The notes under the pieces: model-generated
Databases searched by the model: none
What the model was told of the DNA's origin: nothing
What the model saw: only the letters and a program-made list of their open reading frames with translations
Assembly (NCBI GenBank): GCA_002409405.1
Contig: DHNG01000026.1
Location: forward strand, 14,896 to 57,579
Source: Flavobacteriales bacterium UBA5422
GTDB lineage: Bacteria; Bacteroidota; Bacteroidia; Flavobacteriales_D; Crocinitomicaceae
DNA length: 42,684 nt
Direction of reading: 5' to 3'
Shown: in pieces, positions 24,691 through 33,049 of the stretch
Position numbering within the stretch: the first letter of the stretch is position 1
Layout: each line of letters opens with the position of its first letter
Program-made: the position numbers and the translations under genes

Positions 24691-25314
24691 TTAAAACGCT
24701 TTGGAAAAGAAGATCGTATCTTCACGGAACGTGTAATTTATTGTTCCCGAATAAATGAGTTGTGCAAGCAGATAATCCAATTGCTCCCGTTTGATTTTTG
24801 TCAGTTTAACCAACTTTGTCAATGAGAGTTGATTTGTTTCAAGGTGCGCAAGCAGTTCATTCATTTCAGTCGAAATTTCGGTTTCAGCAGGAAGTTTATG
24901 TTTTACAATTTCCAGAAATTTTTTAAGAACAGAATTGATTTTAAAAATAGATGTACCTTTTCGAATGTATGTGTTCCAATTTTCATCTTTATCCTGACTG
25001 GAATGGATGTTTGTACTTGCTCCAATGTTGATTTCAACAACAAATTTGTAGGTAGACTGGTGCACGGTTATTTCGAATGGAATGACCGGTCTGCATAAAT
25101 TTTCAGCGATGTACATCAATGTGCTGTAACTTTCAGAAGGTTCGGTTCCGATAATCTTTCCGTTTTTTTTAATTCCGACGAAAAGAGATCCTCCTTCCGT
25201 ATTCGCGAAAGCACATAAAATAGCAGCTATTTCGTGGGAATGTTCCGTATTCAGTAAAAATTCCGATTGTTGTCCTTCTCCTGCGTGAATAAACGCTTCC
25301 AGTGCATTTTCCAT
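24691..25314 (-). CDS. AlbA_2 (Schlafen-type) domain protein
   Basis: A 207-aa protein with an N-terminal AlbA_2 / divergent AAA-4 domain (EAFIHAGEGQQSEFLL, ILCAFANTEGGSLFVGIKKNGKIIGTE, TYIRKGTSIFKI; about residues 5-128) and a C-terminal helical part (about 150-207) resembling a winged helix. Such proteins are often annotated as transcriptional regulators or ATP-binding proteins, and related domains occur in Schlafen nucleases. It is shorter than the common 400-500-aa versions. A terminator separates it from the protease gene upstream. No defence or toxin gene is nearby, so a housekeeping regulator is the simplest guess. Confidence 0.8.
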   Translation of the reverse strand: MENALEAFIHAGEGQQSEFLLNTEHSHEIAAILCAFANTEGGSLFVGIKKNGKIIGTEPSESYSTLMYIAENLCRPVIPFEITVHQSTYKFVVEINIGASTNIHSSQDKDENWNTYIRKGTSIFKINSVLKKFLEIVKHKLPAETEISTEMNELLAHLETNQLSLTKLVKLTKIKREQLDYLLAQLIYSGTINYTFREDTIFFSKAF

Positions 25315-25330
25315 TTTTAGAAATAAAATA

Positions 25331-25362
25331 AAAAAAGAGTTTAACTACTTAAACTCTCTTTT
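25331..25362 (-). terminator. Terminator of the zinc protease gene (symmetrical)
   Basis: GAGTTTAA (25337-25344) and TTAAACTC (25349-25356) form a perfect 8-bp stem with a 4-base loop. A-rich on the left and T-rich on the right, it could stop transcription on both strands, though only the minus strand has a gene reading in. Confidence 0.8.
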
Positions 25363-25387
25363 TGAATGAATGTGTATTCTGTTTTTA

Positions 25388-26104
25388 CTAATCGTCGTTT
25401 CTTCCCAACAACATGGAAAGGTAATAAATCACAGTTGTGATAGCCCCCAGGGCAGCTACTACGTAAGTTGTTGCAGCCCATTTCAACGCATCTTTTGACT
25501 GTTCGTATTCGCCGTGTGTGGAAATACCACTGTCTTTTATCCACGCCAAAGCACGTTTGGATGCATCAAATTCTACCGGGAGTGTTACAATACTGAATAA
25601 AGCAATGGCACCGTAAGCAATACATACGATCCATAAAAGCGTATCGATTGGAAATAGATTGTGTAAAAATGCACCTCCGAAGATTGTTGCCATCATGATT
25701 ACGTTCAAAATCATTCCGCTCGCATGCTGCAACGGAACCATTTTAGAACGCCAGTTCAACGGACCATAAGCTGTTGCATGTTGTACCGCGTGACCACATT
25801 CGTGAGCAGCTACTGCAGCTGCAGCCGCATTTCTACCATTGTATACATCCTGTGAAAGGTTCACGGTTTTATTCATCGGATTGTAGTGGTCTGTCAATTG
25901 TCCTTCCACACAAATCACTTTTACATCATAGATTCCGTTATCGCGGAGCATCATTTCGGCAATTTCCTTACCTGAAAGTCCTCGTTGCGAAGGAATTTCA
26001 CTGTATTTCTGAAACTTTCTTTTCAAAATGAACCCTACGAGTAATCCTAACCCCATAAAGATCAATCCGATGATCATTGCCGGTCCGAAAGAAAATCCTG
26101 TCAT
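25388..26104 (-). CDS. Membrane zinc metallopeptidase (Zn_peptidase_2 / YugP type)
   Basis: A 238-aa membrane protein. The first helix (about 8-28) is followed by the catalytic domain with the zinc motif AAHECGHAVQHA (HExxH variant HECGH), then three more hydrophobic helices (about 130-150, 153-178 and 212-232). LPVEFDASKRALAWI, which contains the presumed third ligand region, is intact. The family is widespread (YugP in Bacillus); its substrates are not well defined, so only protease activity at the inner membrane is predicted. It is a single gene with a terminator. Confidence 0.9.
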   Translation of the reverse strand: MTGFSFGPAMIIGLIFMGLGLLVGFILKRKFQKYSEIPSQRGLSGKEIAEMMLRDNGIYDVKVICVEGQLTDHYNPMNKTVNLSQDVYNGRNAAAAAVAAHECGHAVQHATAYGPLNWRSKMVPLQHASGMILNVIMMATIFGGAFLHNLFPIDTLLWIVCIAYGAIALFSIVTLPVEFDASKRALAWIKDSGISTHGEYEQSKDALKWAATTYVVAALGAITTVIYYLSMLLGRNDD

Positions 26105-26259
26105 GTTTCTAAAAATTTAAATTTAACGTAAATATAGAACAGTGACAGCAAATTCCATACAGTTTCCTGTTAAAGAATGTTGTTGTGCCATTTTTGCATT
26201 GATTGCTGACAAAAAGACCTGCTTTTTAGCTGAAAGAATTGTTTTTACTGCACAATACG

Positions 26260-26853
26260 TCAGTGTAGCTTCGCCTGGATCAAATTGATGAATTCTTTCC
26301 GGGTAGCATCATTATCCAGAAAAATACCGGTAAAGGCAGAAGTGGTGGTGGTGGAATTTTGTTTTTGAACACCTCTCATCTGCATACACATATGTGCACA
26401 TTCGATTACAACAGCAACACCAACAGGATCCAACGTACGTTGAATACAATCCCTGATTTCGAGTGTAAGACGTTCCTGAACCTGCAATCTTCTTGCAAAG
26501 GCGTCTACAATGCGCGGAATTTTACTTAAACCAACTATTTTTCCATTTGGAATGTAGGCAATGTGTGCTTTTCCGAAAAACGGCAACATGTGATGCTCAC
26601 ACATCGAATAAACTTCAATGTCTTTGACGATCACCATTTCCGAATATTCTTCGTGAAAAATAGCCTGCTTCATAATCTCGTCCGGATTCAGGTCATATCC
26701 ATGCGTCAGGTATTGCAATGCTTTTGCCACACGCTCAGGTGTTTTTTCCAATCCTTCCCGCTTGGGATCCTCCCCCAGTTGTGTTAGAATATCCGTATAG
26801 TGATTTGAAATGCGTTCAGTGATTTGATCGTTGTATTCAATTTTTTCTTTCAT
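26260..26853 (-). CDS. folE: GTP cyclohydrolase I
   Basis: Converts GTP to 7,8-dihydroneopterin triphosphate, the first step to folate and other pterins; cytoplasmic. The 197-aa protein shows the zinc ligands in MCEHHMLPFFG and the ECAHMCMQMRG segment, plus GLSKIPRIVDAFARRLQVQERL and the C-terminal STTTTSAFTG, all typical of the zinc-dependent FolE class. It follows the PTPS/QueD-like gene by 21 bp on the same strand. FolE makes the substrate of that enzyme, so the two form a logical pair. Confidence 0.96.
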   Translation of the reverse strand: MKEKIEYNDQITERISNHYTDILTQLGEDPKREGLEKTPERVAKALQYLTHGYDLNPDEIMKQAIFHEEYSEMVIVKDIEVYSMCEHHMLPFFGKAHIAYIPNGKIVGLSKIPRIVDAFARRLQVQERLTLEIRDCIQRTLDPVGVAVVIECAHMCMQMRGVQKQNSTTTTSAFTGIFLDNDATRKEFINLIQAKLH

Positions 26854-26874
26854 AAACTGATGATTGATTGAAGT

Positions 26875-27306
26875 TTAATAGATATCCTTACCGCCGTAAT
26901 ATTCAACGAAATTATTTTCTGTTTCTACCAGTTTTATTTTTACCAATTCTCCTCCCGCAGCATGAATCGGTTCTTTGATTCGGTCCCACACCTGAATCAC
27001 AATGTTTTCAGTGGATGCAAGCATTCCCTGTAAAAAAGGCACATCCAGATTCAAATTTTTATGATCCAATGGTTCAATTACTTCCTGCTTAATGATTTCA
27101 CTCAAGTCCTTCAGGTTGATCACAAAACCGGTTTCTTCACTGGGAAATCCTTTTACAGTAACATAGATTGTAAAATTATGACCATGCCAGTTTTTGTTGC
27201 TGCACCGTCCGAATACTTCAAAATTCTTCTCTTCTGACCAATCTTCTCTCCACAACTTATGTGCAGCGTTGAATGTTTCCCTTCTTGTTATATAAACTGT
27301 CTTCAC
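26875..27306 (-). CDS. queD: 6-pyruvoyl-/6-carboxytetrahydropterin synthase family protein
   Basis: Uses 7,8-dihydroneopterin triphosphate, the FolE product, to give either 6-carboxytetrahydropterin (queuosine route) or 6-pyruvoyltetrahydropterin (biopterin route). In the 143-aa protein the zinc ligands are H16 (FNAAHKLW), H41 and H43 (HGH), and the catalytic Cys is C35, giving a Cx5HGH spacing (GRCSNKNWHGH). Bacterial QueD usually has Cx3HGH; Cx5HGH is the spacing of mammalian PTPS. The gene symbol is therefore provisional. The start is GTG at 27306. A good promoter lies directly upstream and folE is downstream. Confidence 0.85.
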   Translation of the reverse strand: MKTVYITRRETFNAAHKLWREDWSEEKNFEVFGRCSNKNWHGHNFTIYVTVKGFPSEETGFVINLKDLSEIIKQEVIEPLDHKNLNLDVPFLQGMLASTENIVIQVWDRIKEPIHAAGGELVKIKLVETENNFVEYYGGKDIY

Positions 27307-27322
27307 AAATCAAAATAAAGTG

Positions 27323-27354
27323 CAAAGGTAGTAAATTAGAAGCAAGTTAGAAAA
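27323..27354 (-). promoter_or_regulatory. Promoter of the pterin gene pair
   Basis: On the minus strand a T-rich -33 element (TTTTC) is followed after 19 bp by TACCTTTG, a full match to TAnnTTTG. The leader would be only about 10 nt, which supports the GTG start at 27306. Confidence 0.5.
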
Positions 27355-27359
27355 AGCTG

Positions 27360-27402
27360 TAAAACAAGAAAGTCACTCAGATGATTCTGAATGACTTTCT
27401 TG
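27360..27402 (-). terminator. Strong hairpin terminator after the PepSY-like gene
   Basis: AAGAAAGTCA and TGACTTTCTT (10 bp), plus an inner TCAGA/TCTGA after one mismatch, form a 16-position stem with a 4-base loop. On the minus strand it runs into CTTGTTTTAC. It separates the PepSY-like gene from the promoter of the pterin genes. Confidence 0.8.
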
Positions 27403-27420
27403 GTTCAATCTAACCTGTTG

Positions 27421-27861
27421 TTATTTTCCAACAGCTAAAAACATTCCGTTTTTGTCAAAGATAAGATCTTTTCCGTTGTTGAGCCCTATTTCCTGGCGAT
27501 CATTTGATTTTAATGACCATTCCTTGATCACTGCTCCTGAATAGTTATCAGTAACGTATTTTTTTATTTCCGCCGGAACGACACTTTCCGGAAGGGCTTG
27601 TTTTGATTCTATTTCAATGATTTGATTGAAACTGTTGAATGTTAATTCCACACCGTTTTTCAAATTTATTTCATATACAAAAGAAGGTGTTGACTCTTTT
27701 TCTTTGTATGCATCCTTGATGGAAGTTGCAGAGAAATGGTGTGTTACATACGCATTTATTTCTGAAGGAATATTTTCCAAAGAAACCGATTCTTTTCCCT
27801 GGGAAAAACCGGTAGTAAGCGCAGTAAAGAAAAGGATAGAAACAACAAATAAATTTTTCAT
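27421..27861 (-). CDS. Exported PepSY-like (DUF2874-type) protein
   Basis: A 146-aa protein with a signal peptide (MKNLFVVSILFFTALTTGFSQG) and two tandem copies of a PepSY-like unit: SEINAYVTHHFSATSIKDAY...YEINLKNGVELTFNSFNQI and AEIKKYVTDNYSGAVIKEW...IGLNNGKDLIFDKNGMFL. Small periplasmic or outer-membrane-associated proteins of this type are common in Bacteroidota, with unproven roles such as inhibition or chaperoning of envelope proteins. It is a single gene bounded by a terminator; its upstream region has no clear promoter. Confidence 0.8.
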   Translation of the reverse strand: MKNLFVVSILFFTALTTGFSQGKESVSLENIPSEINAYVTHHFSATSIKDAYKEKESTPSFVYEINLKNGVELTFNSFNQIIEIESKQALPESVVPAEIKKYVTDNYSGAVIKEWSLKSNDRQEIGLNNGKDLIFDKNGMFLAVGK

Positions 27862-27949
27862 GACTGTTTTTGTTTAGTGTTCTTGGTTTTAAAGACGCAA
27901 GTTACAACATTTAGTTGGTTGATCTCTAAATTATTCACAAAAAAGAAGA

Positions 27950-29530
27950 TCAATGGCCATCAGAAATAACCTTCGCTCCTTTTTTGTGACGAATAAGGAA
28001 CACGACGGGAATACAAATTAAGATCACACATCCGACAATGAAAAACCCTTGATTATAACTGACAATCATTTGCTGCCGGGTCAATAAATTATCCAGGGTC
28101 TGGTTGGCCATTTGCTGTGCTTCAATAAATGAATACCCCTTGGATTGAAAAGTTTGGATCAACACCTGTATACGGTCGGAAACAACATCCCGGTATTGGT
28201 TGATGTGTGCTACCATATCTCCCCGTATAACGCCATTTGAATTGGTTAAAAACAAATTGATAAGCGCAATACCAAACGATCCTCCCAATTGACGGATCAT
28301 ATTGGAAAGTCCGATTGCCTGTGGAACATCTTTACCATCAATTCCCGAAACGGCAAGCGTCAAAATAGGAGACATCATGAATGCCATACCAATTCCTCTC
28401 AGCACAAACGGCAGGTAAAAATCGCTTTCTGCAGAATCGGGAGAGGAAAATGCCAGCATCATCAGGAAAATAAAGGTCATGGATACACCCGAAATAATGA
28501 TCGATTTAGGATTGACACCCGACCCCAGCATTTTTCCGACAAGGGGCATTGCAAACGCGGAACACAAGGCTCCCGGAATCATGAACATACCGGTTTGGGT
28601 TGCGGTCCAGCCCAGGGAAATCTGTACAAACAGCGGGAAAATAAATACGGTTCCGAACAACATCAACCCCAACATGAAATTCATGATTGAACCCATCACC
28701 ATGTTGTAATTCTTATACAACCGGATATTGACCGCAGGGTAATCAATGGTGAGCTCCCGGTAGATAAATGCTACCAGGCAAGCAACGGAAACGATTGTAA
28801 AAAAGACGATTTCATGGCTTTCAAACCAATCTTCCGATGTTCCTTCTTCAAGTACGTACTGCAATGATCCGACTGCTCCGATTAAGAAAATAATCCCCCA
28901 CCAGTCTATTTTTTTAGGTTTGACGGCCCCGGGACGATCTTTGACGAAGTTGTAACTTAAAATGGTCGCTATGATCCCGATTGGAATATTGACAAAGAAA
29001 ATCCAGTGCCAGGAAAAGTTATCGGTAATATACCCTCCGATAGTTGGACCGAACGTAGGACCAATGATCAATCCCATTCCGAAAATTGCATTTGCCGTGG
29101 AAATTTTTTCCGGAGGAAATGCCCCGACAATAATCGATTGTGCGGTAGAAAGTAAACCACCTCCACCCAATCCCTGAATGAATCGCCAAAAAACAAGTGT
29201 CCACAGGCTGGTGGAAAGGGCACACATCAATGAAGCAAATGTAAAAATGATGACCGATCCGGTAAAGTAATTCCGGCGACCAAACAGGTCACTGAACATG
29301 CTTGTCAACGGAATGATGATCACATTTGAGATGGCATAAGAGGTAACGACCCAGGCAATTTCTGTTGTCGTTGCCCCGACACTACCACTGATCTCACGCA
29401 GAGAAACGTTTACGACAGTTGTGTCTAATAATTCAAGAATAGCACAACTGATGGCAGTGACGATCAGAATCCATTTTTCCGCTCCTTTCGGATAGGCGAT
29501 GGTTTCTTTTGTTAATGCGATACTATTCAC
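27950..29530 (-). CDS. DHA2-family MFS drug exporter (EmrB/QacA type)
   Basis: Proton-driven export of toxic or amphipathic compounds through the inner membrane. The 526-aa length and about 14 hydrophobic segments fit DHA2. Motifs include LELLDTTVVNVSLREI in helix 1, SDLFGRRNYF (motif A) and GIGMAFMMSPI in the second half. The start is GTG at 29530, 8 bp after the HlyD gene. Last gene of a TetR-TolC-HlyD-MFS operon, so it should form a tripartite envelope pump with the two preceding products. Confidence 0.93.
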   Translation of the reverse strand: MNSIALTKETIAYPKGAEKWILIVTAISCAILELLDTTVVNVSLREISGSVGATTTEIAWVVTSYAISNVIIIPLTSMFSDLFGRRNYFTGSVIIFTFASLMCALSTSLWTLVFWRFIQGLGGGGLLSTAQSIIVGAFPPEKISTANAIFGMGLIIGPTFGPTIGGYITDNFSWHWIFFVNIPIGIIATILSYNFVKDRPGAVKPKKIDWWGIIFLIGAVGSLQYVLEEGTSEDWFESHEIVFFTIVSVACLVAFIYRELTIDYPAVNIRLYKNYNMVMGSIMNFMLGLMLFGTVFIFPLFVQISLGWTATQTGMFMIPGALCSAFAMPLVGKMLGSGVNPKSIIISGVSMTFIFLMMLAFSSPDSAESDFYLPFVLRGIGMAFMMSPILTLAVSGIDGKDVPQAIGLSNMIRQLGGSFGIALINLFLTNSNGVIRGDMVAHINQYRDVVSDRIQVLIQTFQSKGYSFIEAQQMANQTLDNLLTRQQMIVSYNQGFFIVGCVILICIPVVFLIRHKKGAKVISDGH

Positions 29531-29538
29531 GATGTGCT

Positions 29539-30621
29539 TTATTTAACTTTTACAGATACATGGGCACTCAACCCGGGAAATAGAATTTCCGACTCCTTTT
29601 CCGATAACTGATCAATGGTAATTTTTACAGGTACCCGCTGAACGATTTTTACAAAGTTCCCGGTTGCGTTGTCCGGAGGAAGCAATGAAAACTTTGCTCC
29701 TGTTGCCCCGATAAATGAATTTAATTTTCCCTTGATTTTGAGTTTTGGGAATGCATCGATCTTAATTGTAACCGGTTGTCCCACCGACATATGTTCTATC
29801 TGTGTTTCTTTGAAATTGGCAGTAATCCATAAATTGGTATTGTCGATAACAGAACAAACAGGAGATCCGGTGGTAATAAACTGACCGACTTCAACACTTC
29901 TTTTGGAAACAACTCCGTCGCATGGAGCTTCTATTGTTGCGTAGTCCAGTTGCGTTTTGGCCAGGTTCAATTCTGCTTCCCGCTGGCGAATCATTGCTTG
30001 TGCCAGTGATACCATTGCTTCCTGTCCCATTGCCTGGGATTGACTTCCTGCGGATTGGGATTGAGAAACTTTCAACATTTTCAATGCCGAATCGTATTGT
30101 GCCTGTGCTACTTCCAGTTCTGCTGTTGCATTGTCCCATTCCGCTTTGGTTGCAGCTTTCTCTTTGTACATGTTTTGTACGCGTTTGTAATCTTCCTGAA
30201 CTTTTGTCAAACGGGCTTTTGCGGAGGTGATGGAAGACTGTGATGTTTCCGTTGAAAAAACAGATGCAACGGCATTTTCCCGGGAGGCATTGGCATTGTT
30301 TTTAACTGCATTCAGGTTGGCTTTTGCATTTTCAAGTGCAGCTTCTGCTTGCGCAACTTTTGTCAGAAATTCCGTTTCGTCAACAGTGATCAATAACTGC
30401 CCTTTTTTTACCGGTTGATTGTCTGTAAAATGAAGCTCTTTTACGTAACCGGAAATGGCTGTCCGGATGGGTATGATATCCGCATCGATTTGCGCATTAT
30501 TGGTTGATTCTTCTCCACCCCCCATAAAAAACAGAACACCAGTGATTGCTATTACAGCAAGCGCAGCAATGATAATGATCTTTTTTCGTTTTCCTTTTTT
30601 GTTTTCGTTTGTATTTTCCAT
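29539..30621 (-). CDS. HlyD/EmrA-family membrane fusion protein
   Basis: Periplasmic adaptor joining the MFS exporter to the outer-membrane channel. The 360-aa protein has a basic N-terminus and one membrane helix (about 14-32), a first lipoyl half (AISGYVKELHFTDNQPVKKGQLL), a long Ala/Gln-rich helical hairpin (about 80-225), the second lipoyl half (ATIEAPCDGVVSKRSVEVGQFI) and a beta-barrel domain. Spacing to the TolC gene is 12 bp. EmrA would be the closest named relative. Confidence 0.92.
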   Translation of the reverse strand: MENTNENKKGKRKKIIIIAALAVIAITGVLFFMGGGEESTNNAQIDADIIPIRTAISGYVKELHFTDNQPVKKGQLLITVDETEFLTKVAQAEAALENAKANLNAVKNNANASRENAVASVFSTETSQSSITSAKARLTKVQEDYKRVQNMYKEKAATKAEWDNATAELEVAQAQYDSALKMLKVSQSQSAGSQSQAMGQEAMVSLAQAMIRQREAELNLAKTQLDYATIEAPCDGVVSKRSVEVGQFITTGSPVCSVIDNTNLWITANFKETQIEHMSVGQPVTIKIDAFPKLKIKGKLNSFIGATGAKFSLLPPDNATGNFVKIVQRVPVKITIDQLSEKESEILFPGLSAHVSVKVK

Positions 30622-30633
30622 TTTTCGAGCGAT

Positions 30634-31899
30634 TTAAAAATTGAATGAACCGGATGTTGCATTGATTGAAGAAATCAAGTTCATTTGTTGTATTTCGTGT
30701 ACTTTCTTATTTAATTTTGCCTGTAATTCAGCATTGAGTTGCGACAGGTAATTGACTACTGTTATTTTCCCGTTTTCCATTTGAGAAGAAGCGGTTGCAG
30801 TCACCCGCTGCCTTTTCTCGATGATCTCGTTATCTTTTTCGATGATGCGGGAATAAGCTTCCAACTGAGACGTTTGTGTGTTCAACGATGCCTGAACATT
30901 GAATAAAAAAGCCTCTTTTTGAAGTTCTACAAGGCTTCTGTTCAACTCCAACTTTGTCTTTTCGCGGTTCAATCCGTACAATGAACTGATGTTCCATCTC
31001 AACGTGAGGTTGGCACTTCCGAAAAAACGCAGTTCCTGATTAATGAAGTTCGGGCCCGGGCGTCCGTAATTTCCGGAAGCACCCAATGAAAGGGTTGGAA
31101 TCGCATTTTTGTTGATGAGTTTGTAGCGTTGCTCCAGCAAGGTCGTTTGTAAATCAAACAACTTCATTTCGGGACGGTTAATCTCCAGTTGAATGGCTTC
31201 TCCTCCGATCGGCTGTACTATCAATTGTGTCTGATCATTTATCTCTTTCCCGGTGTACAATGAAAGTGTTTTGTACAACCCCAACAATTGAAAAACAGAC
31301 TGATCAATATTTTGCTCGGTTTTTAATATTTCCGCGGATAATTCATCCAGAGCGCTGGGAAGTACTATTCCGTTTTCAACGCCTAACTGGATGTTTTTAG
31401 CACGATTTTCCAGATCTTCCTTGTACAGCTGTAAAACATTGATATTTTCTCTTCCCAACAAAACATTGATGTACAATTGATTGATGCGTTCAACCAATTT
31501 GTACAATTCTACTTCATTTTGCTGAATGGTCATCTCCGAAGAAGTGCGTTCTATGTTTCCCTGTGCTTTGATTCTTCCTCCGTCGACAATCGTTTGCTCC
31601 AGGCTGAGTGCCGTCATATAGGCATCGTGCGGAAAATCAAGATCCATTCCCGGAAAATTGAATTGAACAACCTCCGTGTTGTAGGTTGCCTGTGCCATAA
31701 ACGAGAGTTTAGGTAACCAGTTTTCCCGAACGGCCTTTTCATTTTGTTCGAGGAGCTGAGCAGTAACGGTGTTTTGTTTGAACATCGGGTAATTTTCTTT
31801 CGCCCAGTGAATACAGGAGTCGATCGTAATGGTTTCCTGCCCGGTAACAGAGGTCGTTCCAATGGCAAGAACACAGATGACACGAATTAATTTATACAT
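30634..31899 (-). CDS. TolC-family outer-membrane efflux protein
   Basis: Forms the outer-membrane channel of the pump encoded by this operon. The 421-aa protein has a signal peptide (MYKLIRVICVLAIGTTSVTG) and the two repeated helical halves typical of TolC (LDSLVE-like regions around IDSCIHWAKENYPMFKQN and PEMKLFDLQTTLLEQRYKL). GASGNYGRPGPNF marks a barrel strand region of the second half. It starts 3 bp after the TetR gene, a spacing that implies one transcript. Confidence 0.92.
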   Translation of the reverse strand: MYKLIRVICVLAIGTTSVTGQETITIDSCIHWAKENYPMFKQNTVTAQLLEQNEKAVRENWLPKLSFMAQATYNTEVVQFNFPGMDLDFPHDAYMTALSLEQTIVDGGRIKAQGNIERTSSEMTIQQNEVELYKLVERINQLYINVLLGRENINVLQLYKEDLENRAKNIQLGVENGIVLPSALDELSAEILKTEQNIDQSVFQLLGLYKTLSLYTGKEINDQTQLIVQPIGGEAIQLEINRPEMKLFDLQTTLLEQRYKLINKNAIPTLSLGASGNYGRPGPNFINQELRFFGSANLTLRWNISSLYGLNREKTKLELNRSLVELQKEAFLFNVQASLNTQTSQLEAYSRIIEKDNEIIEKRQRVTATASSQMENGKITVVNYLSQLNAELQAKLNKKVHEIQQMNLISSINATSGSFNF

Positions 31900-31902
31900 A
31901 CA

Positions 31903-32514
31903 TCATTGAAATTTAAAGGTTATAAATTCTTTCACCGAATCTTTTATTTTTTCGATGTTGTCGTGTGTATTTCCCCAATCATAGCCATGTGAAATAAACA
32001 TGTTTTTATAAATGGGGCCGGCAATAAACGGATAGGCACACAATGACTGGAGGTTGATCATGAAAACAAACGGATCGAATGATTTGATTTCTTTTTTGTC
32101 CATGGCATCCTGCAATACGTCAATCAGGAAAGGTTGATTGCTTTTGATCTGTTTGATTTTTTGTCTGAACACATCCGGATTAAGCGTAACTTCTTTGAGA
32201 ATGAAAATCGCCATCATCGGGTATTCCTCTAAAAATGTAAACATGTTGTCGACAAATACAAAAAGTCGTTCTTTTACAGGCAATGACGTATCTCCGATGA
32301 CCATCATTTGTTCAAAATATTTTTTTAGAGCACCCTCAAATACCGCGTCAAACAGTTTTTCCTTGTTCCGGAAATAATAGTGTAATAAAGCTTTGTTGAT
32401 ACCAGCGATATCTGCTATCTCCTGCATCCGGGCACCATACAGCCCATGCTTGGTAAATACCTCTTTTGCAGCCTCTAAGATCCTTACTTCCGTTTTTTCA
32501 TCTTTCTCTTTCAT
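31903..32514 (-). CDS. TetR/AcrR-family repressor, likely controlling its own operon
   Basis: The 203-aa protein begins with a TetR helix-turn-helix domain (RILEAAKEVFTKHGLYGARMQEIADIAGINKALLHYYFRNKEKLF; residues about 11-55), followed by an all-helical ligand domain (about 70-200) with no recognisable specificity. It is the first gene of the efflux operon. An inverted repeat TTAACC-N4-GGTTAA lies just downstream of the predicted transcription start, so binding would block its own operon until an inducer releases it. The inducer is unknown. Confidence 0.93.
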   Translation of the reverse strand: MKEKDEKTEVRILEAAKEVFTKHGLYGARMQEIADIAGINKALLHYYFRNKEKLFDAVFEGALKKYFEQMMVIGDTSLPVKERLFVFVDNMFTFLEEYPMMAIFILKEVTLNPDVFRQKIKQIKSNQPFLIDVLQDAMDKKEIKSFDPFVFMINLQSLCAYPFIAGPIYKNMFISHGYDWGNTHDNIEKIKDSVKEFITFKFQ

Positions 32515-32530
32515 TGTTTAACCTTATAGT

Positions 32531-32546
32531 TTAACCAAATGGTTAA
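32531..32546. promoter_or_regulatory. Predicted TetR operator
   Basis: TTAACCAAATGGTTAA has perfect 6-bp arms around AAAT, immediately after the predicted start site near 32548 and 17 bp before the TetR start codon. A further half site TTTAACC is at 32517-32523. This is the usual place for an autorepressor to bind. Confidence 0.6.
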
Positions 32547-32553
32547 TTTTTGG

Positions 32554-32583
32554 CAAAAGTAACAGATTTAATCGGGATGCAAA
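32554..32583 (-). promoter_or_regulatory. Promoter of the efflux operon
   Basis: On the minus strand TTTG, 18 bp and TACTTTTG match the Bacteroidota consensus at every fixed base (TTTG / TAnnTTTG). This is the best promoter in the window. Confidence 0.6.
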
Positions 32584-32669
32584 CAAAAAAATAAAAATTA
32601 ACAGATTTTTTACGATTGCTAATCACCTGAATGCGTGGTGATCCGGTAAAACAGGAGGAAAGTCAAGAC

Positions 32670-32906
32670 TTAGCTTTTGTAGATTTTCAACCGTAACGGC
32701 GGTAATTCAGAATCAAAAATAGCGGAAACGAGGTAGGTACCATCCGGGTGAACAGACAGATTGATTTCTTCTTGTTCGGCAGGATGTTCAATAATGACTA
32801 ATGCGTTGCCGAACAGATCGAAAACAATAATTTTAATGACTTTGAATTCAAAGTCTGCAAAAGAAAGTTTGAAAATTCCTTTTATCTCTTGTTGAAGCAC
32901 ACTCAT
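32670..32906 (-). CDS. Small protein resembling a lone type IX secretion sorting domain
   Basis: The product has 78 aa with the ATG at 32906 (a non-ATG start two codons upstream is less likely). IIVFDLFGNALVIIEHP, then EINLSVHPDGTYLVSAIFD and LRLKIYKS at the very end follow the pattern of the C-terminal sorting domain of T9SS cargo (IYDLxGxxV, LPxGxYxV and a final basic IxK). There is no signal peptide or passenger domain, so it cannot be normal secreted cargo. It could be a relic of a larger gene, or the resemblance may be chance. It is divergent from the glycosyltransferase gene at 33050. Confidence 0.5.
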   Translation of the reverse strand: MSVLQQEIKGIFKLSFADFEFKVIKIIVFDLFGNALVIIEHPAEQEEINLSVHPDGTYLVSAIFDSELPPLRLKIYKS

Positions 32907-33049
32907 CGTCAAAATGATTTGTGTACAAAATAAGAGAATAATAAATGGGGGTACAATACGCTATTTTACGTAAAAACAAGCAGAGTTATACGGCCATGAA
33001 ACGGATAAAAAAGTACTTTTATCACGATTTAGTCGTTCTAATACCAATC

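Noticed and set aside
27360..27402. Attenuator or riboswitch for the pterin genes
   Set aside because: The hairpin precedes the predicted promoter of that operon and follows the PepSY-like gene, so it is a terminator for the latter.
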